Source of the DNA: Flavobacterium sp. SUN046
Lineage (GTDB): Bacteria; Bacteroidota; Bacteroidia; Flavobacteriales; Flavobacteriaceae
DNA length: 64,000 bases
Direction: 5' to 3'
NCBI RefSeq assembly: GCF_028867965.1
Contig: NZ_JAPQNT010000005.1
Coordinates: 1 to 64,000, forward strand
Shown here: positions 47,529 through 57,645 of the stretch, piece by piece
How positions within the stretch are numbered: position 1 is the stretch's first letter
How the letters are laid out: each line of letters opens with the position of its first letter
The notes under the pieces: generated by a model
What the model saw: the letters and a program-made list of their open reading frames with translations, nothing else
Told to the model about the DNA's origin: nothing
The model's database searches: none
Program-made: the position numbers and the translations under genes

Positions 47529-47975
47529 ATGAAAAAATTAGTAGTATTTGCATTATTGGTTGTAGGATTAACAACATTTGCACAAGAAGGTAGAAAAAGA
47601 GGCGAAGGAAAAGAAAAACTTCCACCAGAACAAAGAGTTGAAAAGCAACTTGAAAAAATGACAAAAGATTTAAATTTGAACGAAAAACAGACGGCTCAAG
47701 TTAAAGAACTTTTGACTAAAGAAAATGCAGAAAGACAAGCAAAAAAAGCTGAAATGGAAGCTAAAAGAGCTGACGGAACTAAACCAACTCCAGAGGAAAA
47801 AATGGCAATGAAAGAAAAAATAGATCAAAGAATTGTTACACACAAAGCTGAAATGAAAAAAATTCTTAATGCCGATCAATATACCAAATGGGAACAAAAT
47901 TTCGAGCAAAGAAAAGAAAAAATGAAAGAGAAAATAATGGAACGAAAAGGCGATAAAAAGAAAAAAGAAGATTAA
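47529..47975 (+). CDS. Spy/CpxP-like or DUF4890-like exported protein
   Basis: 148 residues with a signal peptide (ending LTTFAQ). The mature protein is very rich in Lys and Glu and all-helical (EQRVEKQLEKMTKDLNLNEK, QTAQVKELLTKENAERQAKK), with LNLNEKQTAQVKELL resembling LTxxQ-type repeats and a second unit at ILNADQYTKWEQN. Such proteins are periplasmic chaperones or metal-stress sensors in Proteobacteria, but the function in Bacteroidota is unknown. The middle exported protein of three. Confidence 0.75.
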   Translation: MKKLVVFALLVVGLTTFAQEGRKRGEGKEKLPPEQRVEKQLEKMTKDLNLNEKQTAQVKELLTKENAERQAKKAEMEAKRADGTKPTPEEKMAMKEKIDQRIVTHKAEMKKILNADQYTKWEQNFEQRKEKMKEKIMERKGDKKKKED

Positions 47976-48048
47976 TCAAATTAAATTTTGTGTTTTCAAA
48001 TAAATAATATATTTTTGATTATCGTATTGTTATTAAAATTATATAATT

Positions 48049-48378
48049 ATGAAAAAAATATTTTTTGTTTTCGCTTTATTACTTGCATTTTCGGTTAGCG
48101 TAAGTGCTCAAGAGAAAAAAGCAGCAACTTCTCAAGAATCAGCAAAAAAAGATGCTGTTGAACTAGCAAATTTAGTTAAGTTATCTCCAGAAATGACTGA
48201 AAACTTCTTACGTTTATTTGAAATGAAATATCAAATTCTTGAAGATAAAAGCCTAACAGCAGAAAGAAAATCTGAACTTGAAAATGTTATGGATGCTAAA
48301 ATTAGAGCTACTCTAGATGCTAAACAAATGTCATTATTAGAAGGTAACAAAGAATTATTTGATAGATTAAAAAGATAA
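48049..48378 (+). CDS. Small exported helical protein
   Basis: 109 residues with a signal peptide (SVSAQ cleavage). The mature helices LSPEMTENFLRLFEMKYQIL and LTAERKSELENVMDAKIRAT end in LDAKQMSLLEGNKELFDRL, the same closing pattern as the 127-residue protein at 46997. The family is not recognised. Its end is followed by the terminator shared with the convergent hemL. Confidence 0.75.
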   Translation: MKKIFFVFALLLAFSVSVSAQEKKAATSQESAKKDAVELANLVKLSPEMTENFLRLFEMKYQILEDKSLTAERKSELENVMDAKIRATLDAKQMSLLEGNKELFDRLKR

Positions 48379-48393
48379 TTTACAAATTTATAT

Positions 48394-48426
48394 AAAAAAA
48401 GCTCCGAAAATTCGGAGCTTTTTTTT
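48394..48426. terminator. Bidirectional terminator between the exported protein gene and hemL
   Basis: The stem AAAAAAAGCTCCGAA/TTCGGAGCTTTTTTT with a two-base gap and T-runs in both directions. Its right end overlaps the last two bases of the hemL stop codon, so it serves both convergent genes. Confidence 0.9.
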
Positions 48427-49711
48427 ATAATGTTTTAGCAACTTTATCTATGGCGTTTACCGTAAAATCTAAATCTTCATAGGTTAAAGCATCGGTAATA
48501 AACCATGTTTCATAGGCCGATGGTGCAATGTAAATTCCTTCGTTTAATAAACCATGAAAAAACTTCTTAAATGTTTCATTGTCTCCATTTTTTGCGGTTT
48601 GAAAATCAATTACTGGAGTTGAATCAAAGTGAACAGAAATCATTGAACCTACTCTATTTATTGTGAAAACAATATTATTTTTAGATAAAACTTCTGTAAT
48701 TCCTTTTTCTAAATAGGCGGTTTTAGATTCTAAACTTTCGAAAATAGTTTTATCATTATTAAGCGCTTCTAACATTGTTAATCCGGCAGCCATGGCTAGT
48801 GGATTTCCTGATAATGTTCCGGCTTGATATACTGGACCGATTGGTGCTAAATAATTCATAATTTCATTTCGAGCAGCAAATGCTCCAACTGGCAATCCGC
48901 CACCAATTACTTTTCCGAAACAAACAATATCTGCTTTGATGTTGAATAGTTCTTGCACACCACCTTTGGCCAATCTAAAACCAGTCATAACTTCATCAAA
49001 AATAAGCATACTTTGATTTTCATCACAAAGCTGTCTTAAAGCTTCTAAAAAACCATTAATTGGAGGCACACAACCCATATTACCAGCTACAGGCTCCACA
49101 ATAATTGCCGCAATTTCGTTTTTATTCGCTTCAAATAATTCTTTAACACTTTGAATATCATTATAATTCGCCAACAATGTATCTTGTGCTGTACCTTTAG
49201 TTACACCTGGACTATTTGGAGTTCCAAATGTGCTTGCTCCACTTCCGGCTTGAATTAAAAACGAATCGGAATGACCATGATAACATCCTGCGAATTTTAT
49301 AATTTTATCTCTATTTGTATATCCGCGTGCCAATCTAATTGCACTCATGCACGCTTCTGTACCCGAATTTACAAAACGTATTTTATCAATGTTTGGCACC
49401 ATTGAAACTGCTAATTCAGCAATTTTAGTTTCTAATTCGGTTGGCATTCCAAATGAAGTTCCCAATTTGGCTCTTTCAGTAATAGCTTCAATAACTGGTT
49501 GGTATGCATGACCTAAAATCATTGGACCCCATGAATTAATATAATCTATTAATCGATTTCCATCTTCATCATATAAATAGGCACCATTTGCTCTTTTTAC
49601 AAAAATTGGAGTTCCACCAACGCCTTTAAATGCTCTTACTGGCGAATTAACACCACCTGGAATAACTTTTTCTGCATTAATAAATAACTGACTGCTTCTT
49701 TCGTATAACAT
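48425..49711 (-). CDS. hemL: Glutamate-1-semialdehyde 2,1-aminomutase
   Basis: 428 residues, full length. This PLP-dependent enzyme makes 5-aminolevulinate for haem in the C5 pathway. Visible motifs are [61 protein letters not shown] and the PLP lysine in [15 protein letters not shown] (near 265), with [11 protein letters not shown] after it. It is the last gene of a three-gene unit (16 bases after the glucosaminidase gene). Confidence 0.97.
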   Translation of the reverse strand: MLYERSSQLFINAEKVIPGGVNSPVRAFKGVGGTPIFVKRANGAYLYDEDGNRLIDYINSWGPMILGHAYQPVIEAITERAKLGTSFGMPTELETKIAELAVSMVPNIDKIRFVNSGTEACMSAIRLARGYTNRDKIIKFAGCYHGHSDSFLIQAGSGASTFGTPNSPGVTKGTAQDTLLANYNDIQSVKELFEANKNEIAAIIVEPVAGNMGCVPPINGFLEALRQLCDENQSMLIFDEVMTGFRLAKGGVQELFNIKADIVCFGKVIGGGLPVGAFAARNEIMNYLAPIGPVYQAGTLSGNPLAMAAGLTMLEALNNDKTIFESLESKTAYLEKGITEVLSKNNIVFTINRVGSMISVHFDSTPVIDFQTAKNGDNETFKKFFHGLLNEGIYIAPSAYETWFITDALTYEDLDFTVNAIDKVAKTL

Positions 49712-49727
49712 TTATTTTTATATTTAA

Positions 49728-50699
49728 TTACCTTACTATTAGTTTTTGTCCAATAGACAAACCAGTATCGGCAATATTGTTTTTCTTTTTTAATTCTTCA
49801 ATAGAAATATTGTACCTTTTAGATATTGAATAAAGTGTATCACCTTTAATTACTTGGTGCGAATCTTTGTCTATATTCGTAGAAACGACATCATTTGGTT
49901 TTTGTACAACAATTGATTTTTCAACTTGAATTTCTTTAGTTGGAACATAGTTAAGTCCGAGCACATCTGAATCAAATTTTTGCAATTCATAGCGCTCAAT
50001 TAATGCAATTAATTTTGTTGGATAAGCCGAATCTGTAGCATAACCAGCTGCTTTAAGTCCTTTAGCCCATGATTTATAATCGTTTTTTTCAAGTTTAAAC
50101 AAACTAGAATATCGCTCACGAGTTACTAAAAAAAGTGAATGATCTTTGTAAGAATCATTGGGTTGACTGTATTTTCTAAAGCATTCTTGCGCAGTATCAT
50201 CGTCATATTTCACACTTGGACCTGTCCATTCTTTATGACATTTAATACCAAAATGATTATTGGCTTGAACACTTAACGGACCAGTTCCTGCACCCGATTC
50301 TAAAATTCCTTGACCTAATGTTATACTTGCAGGAATTCCAAATTCTTTCATGTCTTGTTTAGCAATTTCTTTATATTTTTCGATATAATCTAAAACCATT
50401 GCTGTTGTAACTTTAACTCTTGTTGTTGCTTCTAAAATTTCAATTGAATTGTCTTGTTCTTTACTATTATTTTCAACAACTTGTTTATCATCATATTTTT
50501 TTGCTGGTTCGACTTTGGTTACAATTGGCTTAACATCGGTTGTCTTTGCAATGGGTTTTGCAATTGGTTTTTTTACGTTTCTAACAATTGGTTTAGATTG
50601 TTGTGACGAAGAATTTTTAGTGGTTCTGACAACAGGATGACTAGAACCGCAAGAGATTAAAAGACTTAAACACACTAAAAAAATTAGTTTCTTAAACAT
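49728..50699 (-). CDS. Lipoprotein with glucosaminidase and LysM domains
   Basis: 323 residues. Lipobox Cys17 (SLLISC) and a Lys/Pro/Thr-rich linker (to about 90) precede a glucosaminidase domain (VLDYIEKYKEIAKQDMKEFG, ITLGQGILESGAGTG with a probable catalytic Glu, NHFGIKCH, ERYSSLFKL) up to about 235, then a C-terminal LysM domain (HQVIKGDTLYSISKRYNISI). It should cut N-acetylglucosaminyl bonds of peptidoglycan from the periplasmic face of the outer membrane. It overlaps the PLP enzyme gene by eight bases. Confidence 0.92.
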   Translation of the reverse strand: MFKKLIFLVCLSLLISCGSSHPVVRTTKNSSSQQSKPIVRNVKKPIAKPIAKTTDVKPIVTKVEPAKKYDDKQVVENNSKEQDNSIEILEATTRVKVTTAMVLDYIEKYKEIAKQDMKEFGIPASITLGQGILESGAGTGPLSVQANNHFGIKCHKEWTGPSVKYDDDTAQECFRKYSQPNDSYKDHSLFLVTRERYSSLFKLEKNDYKSWAKGLKAAGYATDSAYPTKLIALIERYELQKFDSDVLGLNYVPTKEIQVEKSIVVQKPNDVVSTNIDKDSHQVIKGDTLYSISKRYNISIEELKKKNNIADTGLSIGQKLIVR

Positions 50700-51594
50700 C
50701 GAATTTTATAGTTTCTAGGTTTTTATTTATTAATTTATTATTCATTCCTTGAACGCCTTGAATTCCACCAGTGTGAATTAATAGTATTTTAGAATCTTCA
50801 GGAAAATAATTTTTGTTTATTAAATCTATAACGCCAAAAACCATCTTTCCAGTATAAATTGGGTCTAAAGGAATTTTATATTTTTTAAAAAAAACATTTA
50901 TAAATAATATTAATTCATCGGACACTTTTCCGTAACCACCAAAATGATAATCTGTAATTAATTTCCAATTTTGTTTTGTTGCAAATTTACAAATATCTTT
51001 TTGTAAAAAATCGCCTTTTAGAGAAGGAAATCCAAGAATATTTTGCTCAATTATTGATTTATTTATTATTCCTGAAATTGTTCCTCCAGTTCCAACAGAG
51101 CAACAAACGTAATCATACTTTACATCATCGTCGTTTAAAATTTCCTCGCAACCTTTGATCGCTTGATTGTTGGTTCCGCCTTCGGGAATTAAATAAAAAT
51201 CTCCAAAATCATATCTTAATTGACTTAAAAAGTCTGATGAGTCTTTTATTTTATAATTTTCTCTTGTAACAAACACAAATTTCATTCCACATTCACGTGC
51301 AAAAAGCAATGTTGGATTATCTGCTATTTTAGATTCTAGTTCTTCGCCACGAATTATTCCAATGGTTTTAAATCCATTTTCTTTTCCTGCATAGGCTGTT
51401 GCAGCAATATGATTTGAGAAAGCACCTCCAAAAGTTACTAAAGTTGAATGATTTTCTTCTTTAGCTTGAATTAAGTTGTATTTTAATTTTCTGAATTTAT
51501 TTCCGGATATAAACGGATGAATTAAGTCTTCTCGTTTAATGAAAAGTCGAATTGAAGTGTTTTTTAATTGTATTTCTTGAGTTAGAACTTCCAA
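50692..51594 (-). CDS. PLP enzyme of the ACC deaminase/D-cysteine desulfhydrase family
   Basis: 300 residues with a TTG start at 51594. The codons upstream are AAA, AAT, AAA and then TAA, and there is no ATG before the conserved IKREDLIHP region. A perfect -7 box 13 bases upstream supports this start. PLP-binding is shown by SGNKFRKLKYN (lysine), GGAFSNHIAATA and the phosphate loop VGTGGTISG, with IHTGGIQG near the C-terminus. Members deaminate 1-aminocyclopropane-1-carboxylate or desulfurate D-cysteine; the true substrate here is unknown. First gene of the unit with the glucosaminidase and hemL. Confidence 0.88.
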   Translation of the reverse strand: MEVLTQEIQLKNTSIRLFIKREDLIHPFISGNKFRKLKYNLIQAKEENHSTLVTFGGAFSNHIAATAYAGKENGFKTIGIIRGEELESKIADNPTLLFARECGMKFVFVTRENYKIKDSSDFLSQLRYDFGDFYLIPEGGTNNQAIKGCEEILNDDDVKYDYVCCSVGTGGTISGIINKSIIEQNILGFPSLKGDFLQKDICKFATKQNWKLITDYHFGGYGKVSDELILFINVFFKKYKIPLDPIYTGKMVFGVIDLINKNYFPEDSKILLIHTGGIQGVQGMNNKLINKNLETIKFDV

Positions 51595-51606
51595 TTTATT
51601 TTTTTA

Positions 51607-51614
51607 CAAAGTTA
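51607..51614 (-). promoter_or_regulatory. -7 promoter box of the PLP enzyme-glucosaminidase-hemL unit
   Basis: TAACTTTG on the minus strand fits TAnnTTTG exactly. It predicts a leader of only about 6 bases before the TTG start at 51594. No -33 box is evident. Confidence 0.55.
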
Positions 51615-51641
51615 CGAATCTTACTATTGACATCATAAAAA

Positions 51642-51669
51642 AAAGACATTCACAAAAATGAATGTCTTT
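51642..51669 (-). terminator. Terminator of the 612-residue T9SS gene
   Basis: The stem AAAGACATTCA/TGAATGTCTTT (51642-51652 and 51659-51669) with T-runs on the minus strand, 21 bases past the stop codon. Confidence 0.85.
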
Positions 51670-51689
51670 AAACTTTATTTTTATTAAAT

Positions 51690-53528
51690 TTATTTTACTT
51701 TTTCCACAATAATTTTCTGACCAATACTTTGTCCGTTATTAGTTTTTAATTTAACTATATAAATTCCTTCACTTAGTGCTGCTGTAGAAAATTCATAGCT
51801 ATTTTTACTTCCTAAATCAACTTTATCAAAAATAAGTTTTCCTAAAACATCGTATAGCGATACCGACTTAATATCTAAAATATTCGGATTAGAAACCGAT
51901 AATAATTGATTGTCATTATTTTGAACAATTGACAAACTTGTAAGATTATTAGCGTTAGTATTTAAAGCTGTATCCAAAAAGGTTATTTCATATCTAGTAT
52001 TGGTTACACCGCTCTCTACAGGAAATTCATATTGATTGTTTTTTATTTCATGGTAAATTCCTGTAAGATTATCATACAAGTAAACATTATTAGCTTGATT
52101 AAAATTGATCATGTCTGCAACGGTAATTTTAACCGTTGCCGCAGCATTAGATTTAAAACCAATTGGCAATCTTTTATTTTCATTAAAATCTATTACAGAA
52201 ATAATGTACTCGCTATTACTCATAACAAAATACATATCCATTGGTGAACTATCGCTAGGATTTTTAGCATCTTTGGCATGATCAACACTATCGGTTGCCG
52301 ATTCGTCAAATGCCAAAACAACTTGTTTTATAGCTTCATTATTCAACAGTGCATTTATTTTTATTTGTGGTACTTCTTGGGTAGAAACCGTCGTATAATC
52401 AAATCCTGATACCGATTGAATTTCAGGCAAAAAATCACCAACAACACTGGATGTAGAAGAACTCTTTTCAAAAACTGAAGTTCCAACATTTTCTTTTTGA
52501 TATACTCTGTAAGAATTTTTCATTGTTACAGTTGGACCAGATCCGTTTCCTTCAATCATAAATCCTTGGCCTATTGGAGAAAAATATCTAGCATAACTAT
52601 TATTTGGTGTACTTGTCAATCCCAGTTGATTTCCATAAACATCATAAGCGTAGAATTTTGCAGGAACGTAAATACCCGTACCGCCTCTTGAAATAGGTGA
52701 ATAAGTACCATAACCACCTCGATAATTTGCTAATACATGTGAATTAACCGTTTTATCTTGCTCCCAAAAATAAGCAATTCCTGTACAATTAAGAGCTGCT
52801 GTAAGAAATGCAGACAAATCAATAGCTGACGGATAAGGATTTCCGGTTAATGTTTGTTTTAAATTAGCAACATTTATAGTTATATCGCCATCGTTGGGCT
52901 TTCCTCTAAAATCATACCTTTGTTTACTTCCCGGATTGTTAGCAACAGATTCGCCAGGATTTGTAGCATCTGAACCACTTGTCCCTTTCATTGTGAAGCC
53001 TTCGCCAGGCGCAATATTTGTAGCTGCAGCCGATTGAAACCATTGAGAATATAGTGATGATGACAAGAATTTCCAAATCCAATAAGGTGCAATTGATAAT
53101 GCTCCTGTTCCAGATGAACCATCGTAATTTCCAATTGGAAGGATGGTCACTGGCGTACTAGCAACATTAGTGGTTGGAACATTTAGCATAGAAATTCCAA
53201 AAGATTCATTACCAGTTGCCACTGATGCATTTCCTACTGGTGAACACCAATAATTATAAGCGTAGTTATTCACAGTACCTTCTTGAAAAACAGATAGTTT
53301 ACCTATTCCTTTATTAGTTGTTGAAGTTGTGGTTGTACCTTGAAGTAATTGACCTTCATTTCTTAAATAGAAATTACTATTAGCTCCATTTAATTCAACA
53401 TTTCCATTAACGAATACCATGGCGCCTTTATTAAAAACGTAACTATTGTTAGACACAAAAAGTTGTGCAAAAGAATTAGTAACAAAAAAGAAAGTCAGAA
53501 AAACGATTAAAGTTATTTTTTTATTCAT
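51690..53528 (-). CDS. T9SS cargo protein, 612 residues
   Basis: Signal peptide (ending NSFAQ) and a short N-terminal beta region (LFVSNNSYVFNKGAMVFVNG). A central Trp/Tyr/Asn-rich module (NYAYNYWCSPVGN, PYWIWKF, GEGFTMKGTSG, LTGNPYPSAIDL, QGFMIEGNG) is also present in the plus-strand 1300-residue protein. The C-terminus is a sorting domain (VSLYDVLGKLIFD, EGIYIVKLKT, QKIIVEK). It is exported through type IX secretion. The function is unknown; nothing enzymatic is seen. Divergent from the gene at 53743 with a 214-base AT-rich gap. Confidence 0.85.
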   Translation of the reverse strand: MNKKITLIVFLTFFFVTNSFAQLFVSNNSYVFNKGAMVFVNGNVELNGANSNFYLRNEGQLLQGTTTTSTTNKGIGKLSVFQEGTVNNYAYNYWCSPVGNASVATGNESFGISMLNVPTTNVASTPVTILPIGNYDGSSGTGALSIAPYWIWKFLSSSLYSQWFQSAAATNIAPGEGFTMKGTSGSDATNPGESVANNPGSKQRYDFRGKPNDGDITINVANLKQTLTGNPYPSAIDLSAFLTAALNCTGIAYFWEQDKTVNSHVLANYRGGYGTYSPISRGGTGIYVPAKFYAYDVYGNQLGLTSTPNNSYARYFSPIGQGFMIEGNGSGPTVTMKNSYRVYQKENVGTSVFEKSSSTSSVVGDFLPEIQSVSGFDYTTVSTQEVPQIKINALLNNEAIKQVVLAFDESATDSVDHAKDAKNPSDSSPMDMYFVMSNSEYIISVIDFNENKRLPIGFKSNAAATVKITVADMINFNQANNVYLYDNLTGIYHEIKNNQYEFPVESGVTNTRYEITFLDTALNTNANNLTSLSIVQNNDNQLLSVSNPNILDIKSVSLYDVLGKLIFDKVDLGSKNSYEFSTAALSEGIYIVKLKTNNGQSIGQKIIVEKVK

Positions 53529-53742
53529 AATCAGGTATTTAGATTATAAAAATAATTAAAAATAATTAAACATTTCAATAAAAAATACAATAAATTTTTT
53601 GATGTGTTTTTTATCGGATGTTTTTAACTTTAATCGATTATATTATTCTACAATGACATGTTTTTATATTTTAGTAAAATTTAAAATAAATTGTTAATTT
53701 ATTTAGGATTACTGAAGTGATTATTAAATTTAGATGTAATAT

Positions 53743-56700
53743 ATGAAGCAAAAATACTTAAACTACTTATTATTTATTTTTTTTATTTGCACTATAGCAA
53801 ATGCACAATGTGTAACAGCTCCTGCAGATGTTACTATAGGTTGTGGTAGTTCTACAACATTAAGCGCAACAACTTCAGCTGTAACGTATTCCTTAGTATC
53901 TTCATCTTGTACACCATTTTCAATTACAGGAGCAACTGCATTTCCCACAGCATGTGACGACTGTGTCACTGGACAGATTCCAATTGGTTTTAATTTTAAT
54001 TTTTTTGGAAATACCTATTCAACCGCTGTAATACAATCTAACGGTATTCTTGGTTTTGGTGCTTTTACATTTACAGGATATTCAGCTTTTGCAATTCCTG
54101 CAGGTGGTCTTCCTAACAATTATATTGCAGGTTTTTTTGCAGATATCGACATTAGATATGGTGGAACAATAACGTACCAAACTATTGGAGTAGCACCAAA
54201 CAGAAGATTTGTAGTTAGTTACAGCAATGTAGTTCCTTATAACGTGGGTGCTTCTGCTGGAACTGGTACTGCGTCATTTCAAATAGTTTTGAATGAAAAT
54301 GGTTCATTTCAGGTGATAATCTCACAATTATCAGCCAATTGGCTTGCTTCAACTTCTGGAGTTCTTGCAACTTCTGGATGTGAAAACATTACTGGTTCTT
54401 ATGCTTTTCCAGTACCTGGCAGAAACTCAACCGATTGGCCAGGAATAAATGCAGCCGCTCAAGACTGTACTATTTTTAATCCTGTTCCGTGTGTATTTCA
54501 AAACTGGAAAATTGGCTCTACAATTGTTTCAACTAATCCTAATTATACTGTTTCACCTACAAGCACTACAACTTATATTGCAACATGGAATTGTGGTGCA
54601 ACAACATGCATTGACGATACTATTGTAAATGTTCCAACAGCAGCAATAACGGCTGGAGCATTGAGTCCAAACACTAATTGTTTGACAGCCAATGGAGCAA
54701 TCCCATTAACTTTTACCAATTTTACAAATGGTACTTATACCTTAAATTACACTTTAAATAGTGTTGCCCAAACACAATCTATCACAATAACCTCCGCTTC
54801 AACCTTAATTACATTATCTAATCTTAATACAGGTAATTATGCTAATTTTAGTGTTTCTGGTGGCGCTTGTAATACCGCTACTTTAGCAACTACATTAAGC
54901 ATTGCCGCTCCACCTACTCCACCAACAACTACTGGAATTAACATTTGTGTTGGAGGATCAGGTTCTATTAGTGCATCTGCTAGTTGCGGAACTGTTGGAA
55001 CCAATGTAGCTATTGGAAATACCTTTAATACTGGTGCACTAGCTACTACTGATGCTACTTGGATAAGAAATACAGGAGGAACAACCTGTGGAGCTACTGC
55101 TGGAACAACGAACTATCTTGATGTATTTTCATTTACTGTTTCAACAAGTGGTTCTTACACATTTGATTTATGTACATCTGGTGCTGAATGGGACAGCCAT
55201 GCATCATTATACCAAAACGCATTCTCAGCAGCTAATCCTTGTGGAACACCTACAAATTTTATTGTTGCTGATGATGATGGAAACCCTTCAGCAGGATGTA
55301 TTTTAGACTCAAGAATTACCGCAACACTCAACCCAGGAATTACTTATTACTTAGTAACAACTTCTTTTAGCGCTGCAGTAACAGGTGGTTATCAATGGAA
55401 TTATACTACAGGACCTAGTGGTGCAACTCTTATTTATGGTGCGTCTCCAGCAGTAATTCAATGGTATACTACAGCAAGCGGTGGAAGTCCAATTGCAACT
55501 TTAAGTCCGTTCAATCCTGTTGGTGTAGCTGGTTCTGGTCTTGCAAATACAAATACTCCTGGAACTTACACTTATTATGCATCGTGCTCATCTAGTACAA
55601 CATGTAGAACAGCTACAAATTTTGTAATTAAACCAAGACCTACTGCTGTAATTTCTGGTAGCGGAACAATTTGTAATGCTAGTACAACAATCTCAATAGC
55701 TTTAACAGGAACCCAACCGTGGAATGTAACTTACTCTAACGGAACTACAAACATTACTGTAAATAACATTTTAACTTCACCTTACACTTTTGTAGTGTCA
55801 CCAAGCACACAAACTAGCTATTCATTAGTTAGTCTTACTGATGCTAATTGCACCTCAATTTCATCTGACATGACAGGAACAGCGACCGTAAGTGGTAAAA
55901 CATGGATTGGTACTACAAACAGTAATTGGAGTGTTACTACCAATTGGAGCGGTGGCATTTTACCAAACGGTTCAGATTGTGTAATAATACCAATTACTCC
56001 TAATAATCCTATAGTTTCCGGAACAAGTTATAATGGTTTAGCTGGAACTCTATCAGTACTTAATGGAGCAACATTAACAATAAACGCAACTAACAATATT
56101 ACAGTAACAGATGCAGTAACAGTTCAACCAACTGGAATTTTTTTAATTCAAAATAACGCAAGTCTTATTCAAATAAATAACGTAGCTAATACAGGAAACA
56201 TAACTTATAAAAGAGATGCACTTATTAGAAATTTTGACTACGTATATTGGTCTTCACCAGTTGCCAATTTTAATGTAAATTCTATCTCTTTACCATTCGT
56301 TTCGGGTGCAATTTGGAGGTGGAATCCAATAGTTGCTAATCCTAACGGAGGTCAAGGAAATTGGGAAAGCGCAACAGGAAACACAATGACTACCGCTAAA
56401 GGCTACATTGTAAGAGGTTCGAGTGCTTTTAGTTCAACAGTGGCAACCACTTTGAATGCTAGTTTTAATGGTGTACCAAACAACGGAAATATTAGCTATA
56501 CTATTTCTCGTGGTACAGACGTTAATACTGTTTATCACACAGGAATTAACGGTACAGAAATAAATAATTACAGTGATAATTGGAACTTAGTAGGAAATCC
56601 GTATCCGTCAGCAATTAGAGGAAGTCAATTTTTATTTGATAATAACACTAAAATTGAAGGAAATATAAAATTATGGACACATGGAACGCTTCCATCTGCT

Positions 56701-57645
56701 ATAGCAAGTCCGTTTTACAACTCATTTGCATACAATTACAGTCCAGGCGATTATTTAACTTATAACTTTACAGGCACAAGTTGTTGTCCTGCTGCAGCTT
56801 CAGATATTTTTATAGGTGGTGCACAAGGATTTTTTGTTCAAATGAAAGATGGACCAACAGGAACAAATACAATTACATTTAATAATGCACTAAGAAATTT
56901 CACTTACAGCAATAGTACTTTTTATCGTTCGTTAAGTCCAACTACAGCCGTAACTCCTTTTGATGTTAATTCAATAGAAAGAAATAGAATTTGGTTAGAT
57001 TTAATTGACAGCAATCAAATTTCTGATAGAACTTTAGTTGGCTATATACAAGGTGCTACTATGGATTATGATAGTTTTTTTGATAGCAAAACTTTAAACA
57101 CCGGATCAATGTCAATCTATTCATTAACAAATAGTAATGATAAGTATCTAATTCAAGGTCGCCAACTTCCGTTTGATGTTAATGATGAAGTTCCAATTGG
57201 AATTCACATCCAAACTGCCGGAACTTATTCAATAGCAATAGCAGCAGTTGACGGATTATTTGATCATCAAAACATTTATTTAAAAGACAAATTATTTGAC
57301 ATTATTCATGATATTAAAACAACACCTTATCACTTTTATTCTACGAGTGGCGATATAAATGAGCGATTTAAAATAATTTATTTGAACAGTGCATTAAGTA
57401 ATACTAATCATTCTTATACTAATTCAGTTCAAGTAATTTCTAATGAATTTATAAGTATCAATTCCTATAACGAAGACATGGAATCGGTAGTTGTTTATGA
57501 TGTATTAGGAAGAAAAATAGGCAATTATCAGTCTGTAAACACCAATTTATTTACAATCACAAATCTTCTAAAAAACAATAGCGCATTATTTTTACAAATC
57601 AAATTGAAAAATGGAACTATTGTAAATCAAAAAGTTATATACTAA
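53743..57645 (+). CDS. T9SS cargo protein, 1300 residues
   Basis: Signal peptide (ending ANAQ). The N-terminal Cys-rich part (CVTAPADVTIGCGSSTTLS, CTPFSITGATAFPTACDDC) is followed by a beta-sandwich (FNFNFFGNTYSTAVIQSNGI, IAGFFADIDIRYGGTITY) that resembles nidogen-like domains. Ig-like and pre-peptidase-like pieces come next (FSFTVSTSGSYTFDLCTSG, SAEWDSH). The last third carries the module shared with the 612-residue neighbour (DYVYWSSPVANF, NWNLVGNPYPSAIRG) and a short sorting domain (VVVYDVLGRKIGNY, KNGTIVNQKVIY). Surface adhesion is likely. It overlaps the convergent HExxH gene by 11 bases. Confidence 0.85.
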   Translation: MKQKYLNYLLFIFFICTIANAQCVTAPADVTIGCGSSTTLSATTSAVTYSLVSSSCTPFSITGATAFPTACDDCVTGQIPIGFNFNFFGNTYSTAVIQSNGILGFGAFTFTGYSAFAIPAGGLPNNYIAGFFADIDIRYGGTITYQTIGVAPNRRFVVSYSNVVPYNVGASAGTGTASFQIVLNENGSFQVIISQLSANWLASTSGVLATSGCENITGSYAFPVPGRNSTDWPGINAAAQDCTIFNPVPCVFQNWKIGSTIVSTNPNYTVSPTSTTTYIATWNCGATTCIDDTIVNVPTAAITAGALSPNTNCLTANGAIPLTFTNFTNGTYTLNYTLNSVAQTQSITITSASTLITLSNLNTGNYANFSVSGGACNTATLATTLSIAAPPTPPTTTGINICVGGSGSISASASCGTVGTNVAIGNTFNTGALATTDATWIRNTGGTTCGATAGTTNYLDVFSFTVSTSGSYTFDLCTSGAEWDSHASLYQNAFSAANPCGTPTNFIVADDDGNPSAGCILDSRITATLNPGITYYLVTTSFSAAVTGGYQWNYTTGPSGATLIYGASPAVIQWYTTASGGSPIATLSPFNPVGVAGSGLANTNTPGTYTYYASCSSSTTCRTATNFVIKPRPTAVISGSGTICNASTTISIALTGTQPWNVTYSNGTTNITVNNILTSPYTFVVSPSTQTSYSLVSLTDANCTSISSDMTGTATVSGKTWIGTTNSNWSVTTNWSGGILPNGSDCVIIPITPNNPIVSGTSYNGLAGTLSVLNGATLTINATNNITVTDAVTVQPTGIFLIQNNASLIQINNVANTGNITYKRDALIRNFDYVYWSSPVANFNVNSISLPFVSGAIWRWNPIVANPNGGQGNWESATGNTMTTAKGYIVRGSSAFSSTVATTLNASFNGVPNNGNISYTISRGTDVNTVYHTGINGTEINNYSDNWNLVGNPYPSAIRGSQFLFDNNTKIEGNIKLWTHGTLPSAIASPFYNSFAYNYSPGDYLTYNFTGTSCCPAAASDIFIGGAQGFFVQMKDGPTGTNTITFNNALRNFTYSNSTFYRSLSPTTAVTPFDVNSIERNRIWLDLIDSNQISDRTLVGYIQGATMDYDSFFDSKTLNTGSMSIYSLTNSNDKYLIQGRQLPFDVNDEVPIGIHIQTAGTYSIAIAAVDGLFDHQNIYLKDKLFDIIHDIKTTPYHFYSTSGDINERFKIIYLNSALSNTNHSYTNSVQVISNEFISINSYNEDMESVVVYDVLGRKIGNYQSVNTNLFTITNLLKNNSALFLQIKLKNGTIVNQKVIY

